DNA from: Ignavibacteriales bacterium
GTDB lineage: Bacteria > Bacteroidota > Ignavibacteria > Ignavibacteriales > SURF-24
Assembly: GCA_003599415.1 (NCBI GenBank)
Contig: QZKB01000119.1
Coordinates: 1-47,854, forward strand
Direction of reading: 5' to 3'
Length of the DNA stretch: 47,854 nt
Part shown: positions 36,228 through 46,375 of the stretch, piece by piece
Numbering within the stretch: position 1 is the first letter of the stretch
How the letters are laid out: each line of letters opens with the position of its first letter
The notes under the pieces: model-generated
The model's input: only the letters and a program-made list of their open reading frames with translations
The model's database searches: none
Told to the model about the DNA's origin: nothing
Made by a program: the position numbers and the translations under genes

Positions 36228-38301
36228 CTTTCTCTAAAGATTCTTTTGCCTTCTTTTTTTCCATTAGTTTAACTACATGATCCGGAATTTCTTCTTCCTT
36301 TTTTTCATCCGCAATGGCGCCGTTTTTCTTCATCGGCGGTAATTCCTCACCGCGGATAATTTTGTCTATTTCTTCCGAATCGAGTATTTCGCGTTCAAGA
36401 AGTACAAGTGAAAGACGGTGCAGAGTATCAATATTATCAGCTAATATTGTTTCTGCTCTTTTCATACAGGTAGTAATTATATCTTTTACTTCGTAATCAA
36501 TATCCTGCGCTGTCTTTTCACTATAATCTTTATGACGTGTAATTTCTCTGCCAAGGAAAATTTCTTCTTCCTTTGTACCGTAGGAAAGAGGGCCGAGTTT
36601 TTCGCTCATTCCCCATTCGCAAACCATTTTACGGGCTAATCCTGTTGCTCTTTCAATATCATTACCGGCGCCTGTGGTAAACCTGTTGAAAACTATTTTT
36701 TCCGCTGCACGACCACCAAGGGCATAAGTTATCATTGCTTCAAGATATTCTTTGGAGTAAGTATGCTTTTCATCTACAGGAAGATACGTTGTAACTCCAA
36801 GCGCTCTACCTCGCGGAATAATTGTAACTTTATGAACCGGGTCAGCATCCGGAAGTTTGCGCGCAACAAGCACATGACCAATTTCATGATAACTTGTAAC
36901 TTTCTTTTCTTCTTCTGATATAATCATGCTCTTGCGTTCCATACCCATCATAACTTTATCTTTGGCTTCTTCAAAGTCACTCATTGCAACAGTTTTCTTA
37001 TTTCTTCTTGCAGCAAGAAGAGCAGCTTCGTTTACCATATTTGCAATATCTGCTCCGGCCAAACCAGGAGTTCCTTTTGCAAGGATTGATAAATCAACAT
37101 CTGCATCAAGCGGAATTTTACGTGTATGAACTTTAAGAATTCCTTCTCTTCCTTTTACATCAGGTCTGTCAACAACTACCTGCCTGTCGAATCTGCCGGG
37201 ACGCAACAATGCAGGATCAAGTACATCCGGACGGTTAGTAGCAGCAATAATAATTACTCCGCTGTTCTGTTCAAAACCATCCATCTCAACCAGCAATTGA
37301 TTTAATGTTTGTTCACGTTCATCGTGACCGCCGCCTAAACCTGCTCCACGATGCCGGCCAACTGCATCAATCTCATCAATGAATATAATGCAGGGAGCAT
37401 TTTTCTTTCCCTGGTCAAACAAATCTCGTACACGGCTTGCACCAACACCAACAAACATTTCAACAAAGTCTGCACCGCTTATTGAGAAAAACGGGACACC
37501 TGCTTCGCCCGCAACAGCTCGCGCTAATAAAGTTTTACCTGTTCCCGGAGGGCCTAATAATAAAACGCCTCTTGGAATTTTACCGCCAAGTTTCTGAAAC
37601 TTTGTAGGTTCTTTAAGGAATTCAATAATTTCCTCTAATTCCAATTTGGCTTCATCTGCACCGGCAACATCTTTAAATGTAACTTTGGATGCAGCTTCAG
37701 AAATTAATTTTGCACGGCTCTTTCCAAAATTGAAGATGCCTCTTGTTCCGCCGGAACCTGCCTGCATTCTTCTCATAATAAAAATCCAGACGGCAATAAT
37801 TAATATCCATGGCACAAAGCTTAAAAGGATGTTAAGCCATTCATTAGACTCTTTCTGGAAAGAATATTTGATTCCCTTTGCTTTCCAAAGAGCTTCCTGG
37901 TCCTTAATTAAAGGTTCAGGAAGGAACACAGTAAATTTCTTTAAATGTATTACCCTATCGTTTACACTAATTGATTCTTCTTGTTTCAGTGTACCTTCAA
38001 ATGTAAAATCATTCGGATCTGTTTTAGTTACTTTTGCTTCCAGAATCTTATCTTCGTTCAGGAAATTCTCATAAACATCATACGTAATTTCAGTAGAGCT
38101 TGTTGAGCCGGAACGAAGAAATTGCAGCACAATTACTGCAGCCACAATAACTGCACCCCAGCTAAACACTCCTCTTATAATTTTCGACCAATCAAAATCC
38201 TGGTTTGGGCCACCGGGATCTCCCGGTTTTTTAGGCCTTTTCAATTGCGGTTTTTTACCTGTGTTATCTGCCATATACAACTTATTTATATTAAAAAACA
38301 T
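36214..38301 (-). CDS. ftsH: ATP-dependent zinc metalloprotease FtsH
   Basis: A protein of 695 residues from the ATG at 38301, which has GGAG nine bases upstream. ATGs at 38316 and 38274 (MADNTGKK) are alternatives. Two membrane helices flank a periplasmic segment. The AAA+ domain has Walker A GPPGTGKT and Walker [10 protein letters not shown], and the second region of homology contains RPGRFDRQ. The zinc site HEIGH starts at His472. FtsH degrades membrane and regulatory proteins. It overlaps the lipid-kinase gene downstream by 14 bases and follows hpt, the conserved tilS-hpt-ftsH order known from Firmicutes. Confidence 0.96.
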   Translation of the reverse strand: MFFNINKLYMADNTGKKPQLKRPKKPGDPGGPNQDFDWSKIIRGVFSWGAVIVAAVIVLQFLRSGSTSSTEITYDVYENFLNEDKILEAKVTKTDPNDFTFEGTLKQEESISVNDRVIHLKKFTVFLPEPLIKDQEALWKAKGIKYSFQKESNEWLNILLSFVPWILIIAVWIFIMRRMQAGSGGTRGIFNFGKSRAKLISEAASKVTFKDVAGADEAKLELEEIIEFLKEPTKFQKLGGKIPRGVLLLGPPGTGKTLLARAVAGEAGVPFFSISGADFVEMFVGVGASRVRDLFDQGKKNAPCIIFIDEIDAVGRHRGAGLGGGHDEREQTLNQLLVEMDGFEQNSGVIIIAATNRPDVLDPALLRPGRFDRQVVVDRPDVKGREGILKVHTRKIPLDADVDLSILAKGTPGLAGADIANMVNEAALLAARRNKKTVAMSDFEEAKDKVMMGMERKSMIISEEEKKVTSYHEIGHVLVARKLPDADPVHKVTIIPRGRALGVTTYLPVDEKHTYSKEYLEAMITYALGGRAAEKIVFNRFTTGAGNDIERATGLARKMVCEWGMSEKLGPLSYGTKEEEIFLGREITRHKDYSEKTAQDIDYEVKDIITTCMKRAETILADNIDTLHRLSLVLLEREILDSEEIDKIIRGEELPPMKKNGAIADEKKEEEIPDHVVKLMEKKKAKESLEKDDAN

Positions 38302-38305
38302 TTTA

Positions 38306-38878
38306 TCAAGCTCCATTCTCGCTTAGGATATAAATTGAACGAAGGTTCCGATACTTCTGTGCATAGTCTAAACCATATCCAATTACAAATTTACTCGGAA
38401 TTTCAAATCCAATATAATCAATTTTTACTTCATGTTTAAGGCTGTCGGGTTTCAACAGGAGGCTTATCACTTTAACACTCTTAGGTTTGTAATTTTCCAT
38501 AAGCTTGCCCAGATATTGAATAGAAAGCCCTGTATCCACAATATCTTCAACCACAATAACATCTCGTCCATTCACATCGCAGTTAAGGTCTTTAACCATC
38601 CTTACTTTTCCCGATGAAATTTTTGCATCGCCGTAACTGGAAAGCCTGAGAAAGTCAACCTCGCAATCAACTGTTACAGATTTAATCAGGTCCGACATAA
38701 AAATGAATGAGCCGTTCAGAATTCCGATGAATACCGGAAACTTATCTTTATAATCATTATTAATCTGTTCAGCTAATTCCTTAACCCTGTTCTGCAGTTT
38801 ATCTTCATCAATATAAACAACAAATTTTTCTTCACCGACAATAATTTCCTTTGGGTTTTCCTTCCTTATATTATCCAT
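38306..38878 (-). CDS. hpt: Hypoxanthine phosphoribosyltransferase
   Basis: A protein of 190 residues. The PRPP-binding motif [17 protein letters not shown] and the upstream segment [19 protein letters not shown] identify a type I phosphoribosyltransferase of the Hpt group, and the C-terminal [28 protein letters not shown] agrees. It converts hypoxanthine (and probably guanine) with PRPP into IMP/GMP, the purine salvage step. It overlaps the tilS end by 13 bases, and the ftsH start lies just after its stop. Confidence 0.95.
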   Translation of the reverse strand: MDNIRKENPKEIIVGEEKFVVYIDEDKLQNRVKELAEQINNDYKDKFPVFIGILNGSFIFMSDLIKSVTVDCEVDFLRLSSYGDAKISSGKVRMVKDLNCDVNGRDVIVVEDIVDTGLSIQYLGKLMENYKPKSVKVISLLLKPDSLKHEVKIDYIGFEIPSKFVIGYGLDYAQKYRNLRSIYILSENGA

Positions 38879-40230
38879 AATTCAATCACCTTTTTTGTTT
38901 TTTCTGTTATTTTGAATCTATTGTCAATTCTTAAACCGATAATCCAGACAATTTGGTTCCTGTTAAGCAAAACTAATTGATCCTTTTTGATAAAAGCCGG
39001 AATTTTTTCATCTAAAAGAAAATCGGAAACATTTTTATGCTTCTTCATTCCAAGCGGGAAAAATTTATCCCCGGTCTGCCATTTTCTTATAACAAAATTA
39101 TTGTCCAGCTCATCGGCAGATATAAATTCATGATCCCTGTTGTTCTCAAATTTTACTTTATCTTTTTCAATAAAATTGATGCTGATTTTTTTACCGGTAA
39201 TATCTTTTACTTCTCCGGCTTTTACATCAATTAGATGCAGCCCGTGGCTATTTTGTTTCGGGTAAATGTAAATTTTTTTCCTGTCTTTCAAAACCTCAAG
39301 ATTTGAAGTAAGAATTACTTTTCTCCCCACTGGTTTTTCAAGAAGAGATTCAACCTTTATATAATCCTTAAATTCAAATTCTTTTTTAAAATGATTGACT
39401 ACAATATCTTTTAGTACTTCACCAAGCAATGATTCATTTTCTGCCTGCAACCCAGATAGTTCAATTATAACATACTCTTCCCCAAACCGAACGAACTTAA
39501 CAAGAAATTCATCTTTTAATTTTCTTAATGAATCTGATGCTTTTTTGAAAACAAGGGACGAATTAAAAATATTTTGTTCCATCGATGGATTAAGGTTTTT
39601 CTTTATCAGTGGAAGAATTTTATGGCGGATAAAATTTCGTTCGTACTTCAAATCTTTATTTGATTTGTCTACCCGGTACTCAATATTATAGTTGTCAAGA
39701 TAGCTGATAATTTCATCTTTAGTTAACGCAAGTACCGGACGGATTATATTGTCGCGCTGAACCGGAATGCCGGCAATTCCCTGTAAACCGGTTCCTTTTA
39801 TTAAATTCATTAAAACTGTTTCGGCATTATCATCCATCGTGTGTGCGGTAATAATTTTATCGAACCTGTAATTCTTAGCAACACGCAAAAGGAAATCATA
39901 CCGGACTTTCCTTGCAGCTTCTTCAACAGATATTTTATTTTGCTTTGCAAATACGGCAACATCATATTTCTCAGAGTAGTATTCAATCCCGATTTCCGCG
40001 CAGATTCTCTTACAAAACTCTTCATCTCTGTCAGCTTGTTTACCACGCAACATATGATTTAAATGAGCAGCAGCTAAAGTAATTCCGAATCTTTTACTGA
40101 ACTTTTCAAAGAAATAAAGAGCAAATATTGAATCAGGACCGCCGCTTAAAGCAATGAGAATTTTTTCCCCATTCTGAAGAAGTTTATAATTGTCGGCAAA
40201 CTTAATAACCTTTTGTTCTATTGATTTCAT
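38866..40230 (-). CDS. tilS: tRNA(Ile)-lysidine synthetase TilS
   Basis: A protein of 454 residues from the ATG at 40230, which overlaps the ribE stop as ATGA. The frame stays open to a TTG at 40254 that I reject. The PP-loop SGGPDS (residues 29-34) in ILIALSGGPDS activates the cytidine with ATP. The rest follows TilS: AAHLNHMLRGKQADRDEEFC, TAHTMDDNAETVLMNLIKGTGLQG, and a C-terminal domain (about 370-450; VIRKWQTGDKFFPLGM). It modifies C34 of the tRNA(Ile) CAU anticodon to lysidine so that AUA is read as Ile. It overlaps hpt by 13 bases. Confidence 0.95.
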   Translation of the reverse strand: MKSIEQKVIKFADNYKLLQNGEKILIALSGGPDSIFALYFFEKFSKRFGITLAAAHLNHMLRGKQADRDEEFCKRICAEIGIEYYSEKYDVAVFAKQNKISVEEAARKVRYDFLLRVAKNYRFDKIITAHTMDDNAETVLMNLIKGTGLQGIAGIPVQRDNIIRPVLALTKDEIISYLDNYNIEYRVDKSNKDLKYERNFIRHKILPLIKKNLNPSMEQNIFNSSLVFKKASDSLRKLKDEFLVKFVRFGEEYVIIELSGLQAENESLLGEVLKDIVVNHFKKEFEFKDYIKVESLLEKPVGRKVILTSNLEVLKDRKKIYIYPKQNSHGLHLIDVKAGEVKDITGKKISINFIEKDKVKFENNRDHEFISADELDNNFVIRKWQTGDKFFPLGMKKHKNVSDFLLDEKIPAFIKKDQLVLLNRNQIVWIIGLRIDNRFKITEKTKKVIELWII

Positions 40231-40862
40231 GAATAACCAAGATTCTTCAACCAATCATCTGTAATGCCGGATTCTTCTTTACCAAGAATTTTTGCCACGT
40301 ACTTTCCAAGAATATCAAACTCAAGATTTACTTCATCGCCAACTTTTAAAAACTGCAAATTGGTTTCCTGCCAGGTATGCGGAATGATAGAAACGGTAAA
40401 AGCATTTTTATTAAACCTTGCAATTGTAAGGCTTACCCCGTTAACCGTTATTGCCCCTACGTTAATAATATAGTTGGAAAACTTTACCGGATAGGAAATA
40501 CTTACAAGTATGCTCGAGCTTAGTTTTTCAACTGAAGTAATTTTGCCGGTGGAATCTACATGCCCAAGTACAAAATGCCCGCCAAGCTTTTTGTTCAATG
40601 TTAAAGAACTTTCAAGATTAACTTTGCTGCCAGATATAAGAAAACCAAGGTTTGTTTTCTTCAGCGTTTCTTCAACTGTTTCAACTGTAAAACTTTTTTC
40701 ATCAAAGGAAACAACAGTCTGGCATGCACCATTAATGTTTATGCTATCACCAGTCTTTATATCATTTAAAATATTTTTCGCTTCGATAGTAAGTTTTATT
40801 CCGCCGCCAAAAGTATTAACACTTTTTACGCTGCCTACTTCTTCAATTAACCCGGTAAACAT
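40227..40862 (-). CDS. ribE: Riboflavin synthase alpha subunit
   Basis: A protein of 211 residues. The N-terminal MFTGLIEEVGSV and two lumazine-binding repeats (about 1-97 and 98-195; GDSININGACQTV and VGAITVNGVSLTI) identify riboflavin synthase, which dismutates two 6,7-dimethyl-8-ribityllumazine molecules to riboflavin. In the first repeat the usual NGVCLTV is NGACQTV. It is 10 bases after ribD and overlaps tilS by ATGA. ribBA and ribH are not in the window. Confidence 0.95.
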   Translation of the reverse strand: MFTGLIEEVGSVKSVNTFGGGIKLTIEAKNILNDIKTGDSININGACQTVVSFDEKSFTVETVEETLKKTNLGFLISGSKVNLESSLTLNKKLGGHFVLGHVDSTGKITSVEKLSSSILVSISYPVKFSNYIINVGAITVNGVSLTIARFNKNAFTVSIIPHTWQETNLQFLKVGDEVNLEFDILGKYVAKILGKEESGITDDWLKNLGYS

Positions 40863-40872
40863 TTTCAGCTTT

Positions 40873-41961
40873 TCATTTTGTTAAAATTGTTAAAACATCA
40901 TCGCCAATTTTTTCAGCAGAGCTTACTTTTAATTTTATTGCCTGCTTAATGGAATTTACACCAATATCATCAACTACAGAAAAACCATTTCCAATATATT
41001 TGGGACTCTGGAAAAGATAAATATCGTCGTACAAATCCTGCTTTATAAATGATGTGAATATTTTTCTTCCACCTTCAACAAGAACTGAAGCAATATTATT
41101 TTCAGCCAGTGCTTTTAGCAATTCAACAAGGTCCAATGTTTTATCTTTATTTTCTTTTACATATAAAATTTTTACACCGGAGTTAAGAAGCTTGTTTATC
41201 TTCTTCTTTTTTTCAATTGAACAGGTTGAAGTAACAAGATATAAATTTCCATCACCTGTATTTTTAAATAATTTAAAGTCATCACTCAGTTTAAGTCCGG
41301 CATCAAGAACAATCCTTTGAGGATTCCTTCCTTCAACAAAACGAACTGTCAGATCGGGGTCATCAATCTTAACTGTATTTGCTCCGACTAAAACAGCATC
41401 ATACTCACTTCTTAAGGAATGCACCATTTTTCTTGAAGGTAAAGATGTTATCCATTTTGAATTACCGGAAAGATCTGCAATCATACCATCAAGTGTCTGC
41501 GCAATTTTAATGGTTACATACGGAATTTTTCTTGTGATATACTTGAAGAAAAATTTATTCAGTTCAATACATTCCTTTTCGAGGAATCCAACTTTAACAT
41601 CAATACCAGCCTGCTTAAGGTGCTTAATCCCTTTGCCGCTTACAAGCGGATTCATATCAAGCGTACCAATAACGACCTTCTTAATTTTCTTCTCAATTAT
41701 TGCATCAACACACGGGGGAGTTTTACCATGGTGGCAGCACGGTTCAAGGTTAACATAAAGCGTTGAACCTTCAACCTCCTGCTTGGAGTTTTTAATAGCT
41801 TCAATTTCTGCATGGTTACCCCCAAAATTTTTATGGTAACCGGCGCCAATTATTTTATCATCTTTAACTAAAACAGCGCCAACCAAAGGATTCGGCGAAA
41901 CATTTCCTTTACCCTTCTTGGCAATTTCAAGTGTAAGTTTTATGTAAGATTCGTCAGTCAA
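40873..41961 (-). CDS. ribD: Bifunctional riboflavin biosynthesis deaminase/reductase RibD
   Basis: A protein of 362 residues that starts with TTG at 41961, one base after the greA stop. No ATG gives a complete N-terminus, and the segment MTDESYIKLTLEIAKKG is the normal RibD start. The deaminase zinc site is H50-A-E52 with C75 and C84 in EPCCHHGKTPPC. The reductase domain occupies about 145-360 (PYVTIKIAQTLDGMIA, NSKWITS, LVEGGRKIFTSFI). It carries out the second and third steps from GTP-derived pyrimidine to ribitylamino-uracil phosphate. Start-codon choice may limit its expression. Confidence 0.95.
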   Translation of the reverse strand: MTDESYIKLTLEIAKKGKGNVSPNPLVGAVLVKDDKIIGAGYHKNFGGNHAEIEAIKNSKQEVEGSTLYVNLEPCCHHGKTPPCVDAIIEKKIKKVVIGTLDMNPLVSGKGIKHLKQAGIDVKVGFLEKECIELNKFFFKYITRKIPYVTIKIAQTLDGMIADLSGNSKWITSLPSRKMVHSLRSEYDAVLVGANTVKIDDPDLTVRFVEGRNPQRIVLDAGLKLSDDFKLFKNTGDGNLYLVTSTCSIEKKKKINKLLNSGVKILYVKENKDKTLDLVELLKALAENNIASVLVEGGRKIFTSFIKQDLYDDIYLFQSPKYIGNGFSVVDDIGVNSIKQAIKLKVSSAEKIGDDVLTILTK

Positions 41962-41962
41962 T

Positions 41963-42439
41963 TTATTTTATTTCAAGAATTTCGTATTCAAGCATTCCTG
42001 CCGGCGCTTTAACCTTTACAACTTCACCAACCTTTCTGCCCAACAACCCTTGTCCTACCGGTGAAGTAACAGAAATTTTTCCTGCCTGGAAATCTGCTTC
42101 TTCAGGTGAGACAAGTGTATATTCATAAGTCTTGCTATTAACAACATTTTTAACATTAACAGTACATAAAATACCAACTTTATCCTGAGGAATATTGGAT
42201 TTTTCAATTACGCGTGCACGTGAAAGAATATTTTCAAGCTTGGAAATTCTAAGCTCAAACAATCCCTGTTCTTCCTTTGCAGCATCGTACTCGGCATTTT
42301 CCGAAAGGTCGCCATGAGAACGGGCTTCGGCAATTTTCTGTGCAATAGATTGTCTGCCGGTTGTTTTAAGTTCAGAAAGTTCTTTTTCTAATTCTACCAA
42401 TCTTTCTCTTGTTATATAAACAAAGTTAGCCTGGGACAT
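41963..42439 (-). CDS. greA: Transcription elongation factor GreA
   Basis: A protein of 158 residues, the normal GreA length. The N-terminal coiled coil carries the acidic tip loop DLSENAEYDAAKEEQ that enters the polymerase secondary channel to stimulate transcript cleavage. The C-terminal FKBP-like domain ends GRKVGEVVKVKAPAGMLEYEILEI. It is the first gene of the operon, 24 bases downstream of the AddB-CYTH terminator, so its promoter must lie close to or within that 137-base gap. Confidence 0.96.
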   Translation of the reverse strand: MSQANFVYITRERLVELEKELSELKTTGRQSIAQKIAEARSHGDLSENAEYDAAKEEQGLFELRISKLENILSRARVIEKSNIPQDKVGILCTVNVKNVVNSKTYEYTLVSPEEADFQAGKISVTSPVGQGLLGRKVGEVVKVKAPAGMLEYEILEIK

Positions 42440-42462
42440 ATAAAACCTATTTTTAAAAATGA

Positions 42463-42498
42463 TATAAAAAAATTGCCACTGCTTTTAGCAGTGGCAAT
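42463..42498 (-). terminator. Rho-independent terminator between the AddB-like gene and greA
   Basis: On the minus strand a perfect 11-bp stem, ATTGCCACTGC with GCAGTGGCAAT (42488-42498 paired with 42472-42482), has a 5-base loop and is followed by seven T residues. It lies 79 bases past the AddB-like stop. Confidence 0.9.
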
Positions 42499-42576
42499 GC
42501 CAAACTACAAAAATTTATCTAAGTTGTCAACAATGGCAAATCACGTTTAGGAAAATATTTTTTTGGGTAAAATGGC

Positions 42577-45500
42577 CTATCTTATCACCTGGATCCTGCA
42601 AACCGGAGCATATTTACAATAATTGCACACCTTGGTTTCTCTGTCCTTAAGTGATGATAAATTGAATTTACCTTCTGCTATTTTACCAACATAATTCCGG
42701 ATATTCTCAACAGCAGATTCCACTAAATTATTATAAAACTCAATAATCTCTGTTTTTTTTTCCTCATCAACCAAATTAAAATCTTTCATTCTTGGTTTAG
42801 AAACGAGAATTCTTCCAAAATCATTCTCATTATATTTAAGAGAGTAGATGTATGAGCCTGCCGGGTTAAGTACAGTATTAAATTTTTCCTGCAGCATCTC
42901 TTTTGCCGCAAGCATATAAACGGGTAACTGCAAGGAAATTCCATTAAGCAGATCATCGGTTGAAGGTTTCTTACCGCTTAATTTATAATCAACAATACCG
43001 TAATGCTGTCTGTTTTCATCAAGTTCAATCCTGTCTATTTTACCTCTCAGCTTAGTTCCGCCAACTGAAAATTCAGATAACATTGAGCTTGCCTTGCCTG
43101 AATTTTTAAAAACACCAAAGGCGGCTTCAAAAAATGACGGGACAAAACCGGTTTCATCCGTCCTTTCATATTGAAGAAAGCGATAAAGAATAGAATCTTC
43201 TTTCTTGTTATTAATTCCGAGTATCTTTTCTTTTTCATAAAATGAAGTTACAGGATTGAGCCGGGCAGTTTCAATTTTATCGTTAGCAATTTTAAATATC
43301 AGGTTCAAAAGGAATGTGAAAGTTTTATCCGAATAGTTTTTTATTGTAAGTCCTTCTTTAATAATTGCAGAATAGAATTCATAGAAAATGATGTGAAGCA
43401 GCGAACCCATTTCCAGTGCTTCAATTTCTTCTGTCGGTTCTTCTATAACCTGGATGTTTAAAATTCTCTCAATGAAATACTGGAAAGGACAAGCTGCATA
43501 CTTTTCAAGCTGAGTAATTGAGTATTGCCGGTTTTTATAAGAAGCAAGCTTTTCAAGAGCTAAACCGGATAAAAGAAATTCACTGCCGGACAGATTTATA
43601 TATCCATTATAAATATTTTCTTCTGAAGGATGCTCCCTTCTGAGTCTTTCAACTGAAATAGCTTTAATAATATTTTTCCTGCAGTAATTACCAATTATTT
43701 CTCTTGAAACTACAAAGGAATCGTAATCATCGGTAACAGATGTTTTTAAGACTTCTGCCAGTGAATACATTGAATCTGAATAATCAGCTTCCGTTTTTGT
43801 GGTTATACTGAACAGCCTTTTAATATCTCTCAGATAGTTTGAAGGTACAAGTTCTTTTTCATTTTCTGTAAGAGGATAGGTAAGAAACAAATTCTTATTC
43901 CAGCAGGACAAAACCTGGTAAAGATGATATCGTTCTTCTGTTTGGTGAATCATCTCACCTTTCTGGAAAGAACCCGACAAGAAAATTTCAGGATTAAAGC
44001 GCGTCGGAAAGTCACCTTCAGTTAATCCGCTTATAAAAAGGTAATCAAACTGCAGTCCGCGTATTTCGTTTATTGTGGTTACCTGTACACCGTAATCGGA
44101 TCTTTCCTTTATATTGAAGCGGGTATTCATTGCAATAACCTTTAACTGGTCAAGGAAAAATCCAAGATGAAATTTTTTATCGGAACCATATTCATTTTCA
44201 AGAAGCACAAACACTTCTTCTATTTCATCCATGAACACAGATACTGCTTTAATATGTTCTTCCTGGTTGCTGTCTTTTGCTTCCAGCAATTTAAGCGGCA
44301 GGTTAAGTGTAAAGATTAGTTTCTTAAGTTCGTTCAGAAATTGCTTAAGCGTTAATTGATGATTAAAAGGAGCTAAAAGAGTCTGAATGAAATTGAGGTC
44401 AGCTAAAACCTTTCCGAATATTTTTCTTTTTTGTTCTCTTTCATAATCGTCAAGGTCATATTCCTCATCAAGATCAATTATACTTTGCTGAATTTTATGG
44501 CGCCAGATGTTGTAGCCGGAAATAACTTTAAGATTTTCTGCAACGGATAAGATCTTTGAAAGATCAACATTACCGAAATGAAGAAAGCCGCAGCTTAAAG
44601 CTCTTGAAATATTTTTAAAGTAAAAATCGTTCTCAAGTATTTCAAGAAAGTTGATTATACCAATTACCGGGTACGACCTTGAAAGTTGGAGCCTGTCTGT
44701 TAAGTTAAATGGAATTTGAAGCGATGTAAATATTTCTCTAACCGCAGGTGAATATTTTTCAATCAGGTTGAATGCAACGCATATTTTATGCGGCTGTACT
44801 TTTTCTTCCAACAAAAGATTTTTAATTTCTTTGGCGATCAGTTCAATTTCATTGGTCTTGTCCGATGCAACAATCTCGGTTATATTTTGCTTGTATAAAT
44901 CAATACTCTCGTTCTTATTAGTAACAAAAAGTCTTTCGCTTACAACAGAAGAAAATGAGGTTTGCCGGGTTGACGTCTTATCAATTACAGGCCTGAATCC
45001 TTTTCCAAACAGACTATTATAACATTTGTTAAGATGAGAAAATATAAAATCATTCGCGGGATTATAATCGAAAAATATGTACAGTGCAAGGTATGGTTCT
45101 AACGAGAGTTTATTTATTAACTCAACTTCGGGATTAGAAAACTCATCGAACCCGCTTATAATTATTGTATCAACTGAATTAAAATTACTTCTGAAAACTT
45201 TATTAAATGATTCGGCGCTTTCATTTTTCAGATCAGCATAAATGTCGCCAATATCTTTCACATTAAGCTGCATACACTTAAGGTTCATCTGCGCATAAAT
45301 ATTTGAAATATCTATCGCTTTAATTTTTTCCGTTCCCTGAAGAGATTCCGCTTCTTTCAAAATAATTTCGGGTGTTATACCTTGTCTTTTATATTCTGAA
45401 ATTACGTTGCTTATTCTTTTGGTGGTACCTTCAGGAATTTCATTGCCATAGTTTGAAAAATATTTTAACCCGGTTTGTTTAATGCTTTGCTTTAGTAGTA

Positions 45501-45759
45501 CTGATGCGGTTGTTTCCGTAAGTGGTTTGAACGGTTTAATACCCGATAACAGTTTTGTTGAAAGTGTACCGAGAGTTTCAACATTAAGTTCACTCAGCGT
45601 TTGACCCGGACTTTTTGATATAAATTCTTTCCTTGTGGCTCTCAACTTCCTGTTGGTAGGAACTATATAAAGAAGTTCGTTAGTCTTCCCTGTTGAAATT
45701 TTTTCATTTATAATTTCTTCAAGATCAACAGAATAAATATTTTGCTTGGATAAAATCAT
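42577..45759 (-). CDS. AddB-like PD-(D/E)XK nuclease with Fe-S cysteines
   Basis: A protein of 1060 residues similar to AddB/RecB-family nuclease subunits. The N-terminal and middle parts look like an inactivated UvrD-type helicase (VPTNRKLRATRKEFI, LFISGLTEGDFPTRFNPEIF, LFLTYPLTENEKELVPS). The C-terminal domain (about 750-1060) has the PD-(D/E)XK core LRGKIDRIEL and IVDYKLSG. Four cysteines, C757 (AACPFQYF), C1045, C1048 and C1054, match the iron-sulfur staple of AddB. With a partner AddA it would process DNA ends for recombination. The partner is not in this window. It overlaps the CYTH gene by ATGA. Confidence 0.88.
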   Translation of the reverse strand: MILSKQNIYSVDLEEIINEKISTGKTNELLYIVPTNRKLRATRKEFISKSPGQTLSELNVETLGTLSTKLLSGIKPFKPLTETTASVLLKQSIKQTGLKYFSNYGNEIPEGTTKRISNVISEYKRQGITPEIILKEAESLQGTEKIKAIDISNIYAQMNLKCMQLNVKDIGDIYADLKNESAESFNKVFRSNFNSVDTIIISGFDEFSNPEVELINKLSLEPYLALYIFFDYNPANDFIFSHLNKCYNSLFGKGFRPVIDKTSTRQTSFSSVVSERLFVTNKNESIDLYKQNITEIVASDKTNEIELIAKEIKNLLLEEKVQPHKICVAFNLIEKYSPAVREIFTSLQIPFNLTDRLQLSRSYPVIGIINFLEILENDFYFKNISRALSCGFLHFGNVDLSKILSVAENLKVISGYNIWRHKIQQSIIDLDEEYDLDDYEREQKRKIFGKVLADLNFIQTLLAPFNHQLTLKQFLNELKKLIFTLNLPLKLLEAKDSNQEEHIKAVSVFMDEIEEVFVLLENEYGSDKKFHLGFFLDQLKVIAMNTRFNIKERSDYGVQVTTINEIRGLQFDYLFISGLTEGDFPTRFNPEIFLSGSFQKGEMIHQTEERYHLYQVLSCWNKNLFLTYPLTENEKELVPSNYLRDIKRLFSITTKTEADYSDSMYSLAEVLKTSVTDDYDSFVVSREIIGNYCRKNIIKAISVERLRREHPSEENIYNGYINLSGSEFLLSGLALEKLASYKNRQYSITQLEKYAACPFQYFIERILNIQVIEEPTEEIEALEMGSLLHIIFYEFYSAIIKEGLTIKNYSDKTFTFLLNLIFKIANDKIETARLNPVTSFYEKEKILGINNKKEDSILYRFLQYERTDETGFVPSFFEAAFGVFKNSGKASSMLSEFSVGGTKLRGKIDRIELDENRQHYGIVDYKLSGKKPSTDDLLNGISLQLPVYMLAAKEMLQEKFNTVLNPAGSYIYSLKYNENDFGRILVSKPRMKDFNLVDEEKKTEIIEFYNNLVESAVENIRNYVGKIAEGKFNLSSLKDRETKVCNYCKYAPVCRIQVIR

Positions 45760-46259
45760 TTTAATGCCAGCATTAAATCTCTATAGGAAGACAAAATCTG
45801 TTTTGAATCATCAAGCCTCAAAAGGTTTTTAATTGAAGAGAATCTTTTCCGTGCATCTGCATTGCCATTTAGAACAAGCGTTTCAATTTCCAGGAATCTA
45901 CCCAGGTGTTTTACATTATCAAGATGAATCCTTGAGTTATCAAACATCCAAAGTTCTCTTTTCTTCTTTACAACAGTCTCAACTTCAAAGAGCTGTCCAA
46001 GAAATTTTTCCGCTTTCTTTGCATCAAGTTTAAGAATTTCATAATCAGACCACCGTGTCTTACCAGTTTCATCCCGGTTATATTTAATCAGTTCCGCCTC
46101 ATCATCAAATAAGCGAAGCTTTAACAAACCATTATTCGTTTTGTAATAAATATCCGATTGATTTATTACTCTGATGTATTCAGCACCAATACCAGTTAGA
46201 ATGTTCCGATATAAAATAAAATTCTTTATCGCTGTTTTTAATTCAAGATTTTTAGCCAT
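45756..46259 (-). CDS. CYTH-domain protein (class IV adenylate cyclase-like)
   Basis: A protein of 167 residues with a CYTH tunnel fold. The N-terminal motif reads N-L-E-L-K (residues 4-8), so the first Glu of the classical ExExK is Asn, as in a subgroup of the family. Later strands carry paired charges (GLLKLRLF, AELIKYNRDETGKTRWSDYE, RIHLDNVKHLGRFLEIETLV). Members are triphosphatases or adenylate cyclases acting on nucleotides or polyphosphate. Activity cannot be chosen from sequence. It is the first gene of a pair with the AddB-like gene (ATGA overlap). Confidence 0.85.
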   Translation of the reverse strand: MAKNLELKTAIKNFILYRNILTGIGAEYIRVINQSDIYYKTNNGLLKLRLFDDEAELIKYNRDETGKTRWSDYEILKLDAKKAEKFLGQLFEVETVVKKKRELWMFDNSRIHLDNVKHLGRFLEIETLVLNGNADARKRFSSIKNLLRLDDSKQILSSYRDLMLALK

Positions 46260-46375
46260 CTTTCCAATTGCTTAATTTTAAATTACAAATTACTAAAACA
46301 ATCTTTATTTGAACAATCTTTCAGGCCAAATAAATTTCCTGAAACCAAATAAAAATCTGGTAGTTTAAAAAAGTG

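Noticed and set aside
41962..42576. Possible FMN riboswitch before ribD
   Set aside because: ribD is one base after greA, and the greA leader contains only the AddB terminator. No RFN-like conserved blocks are visible.
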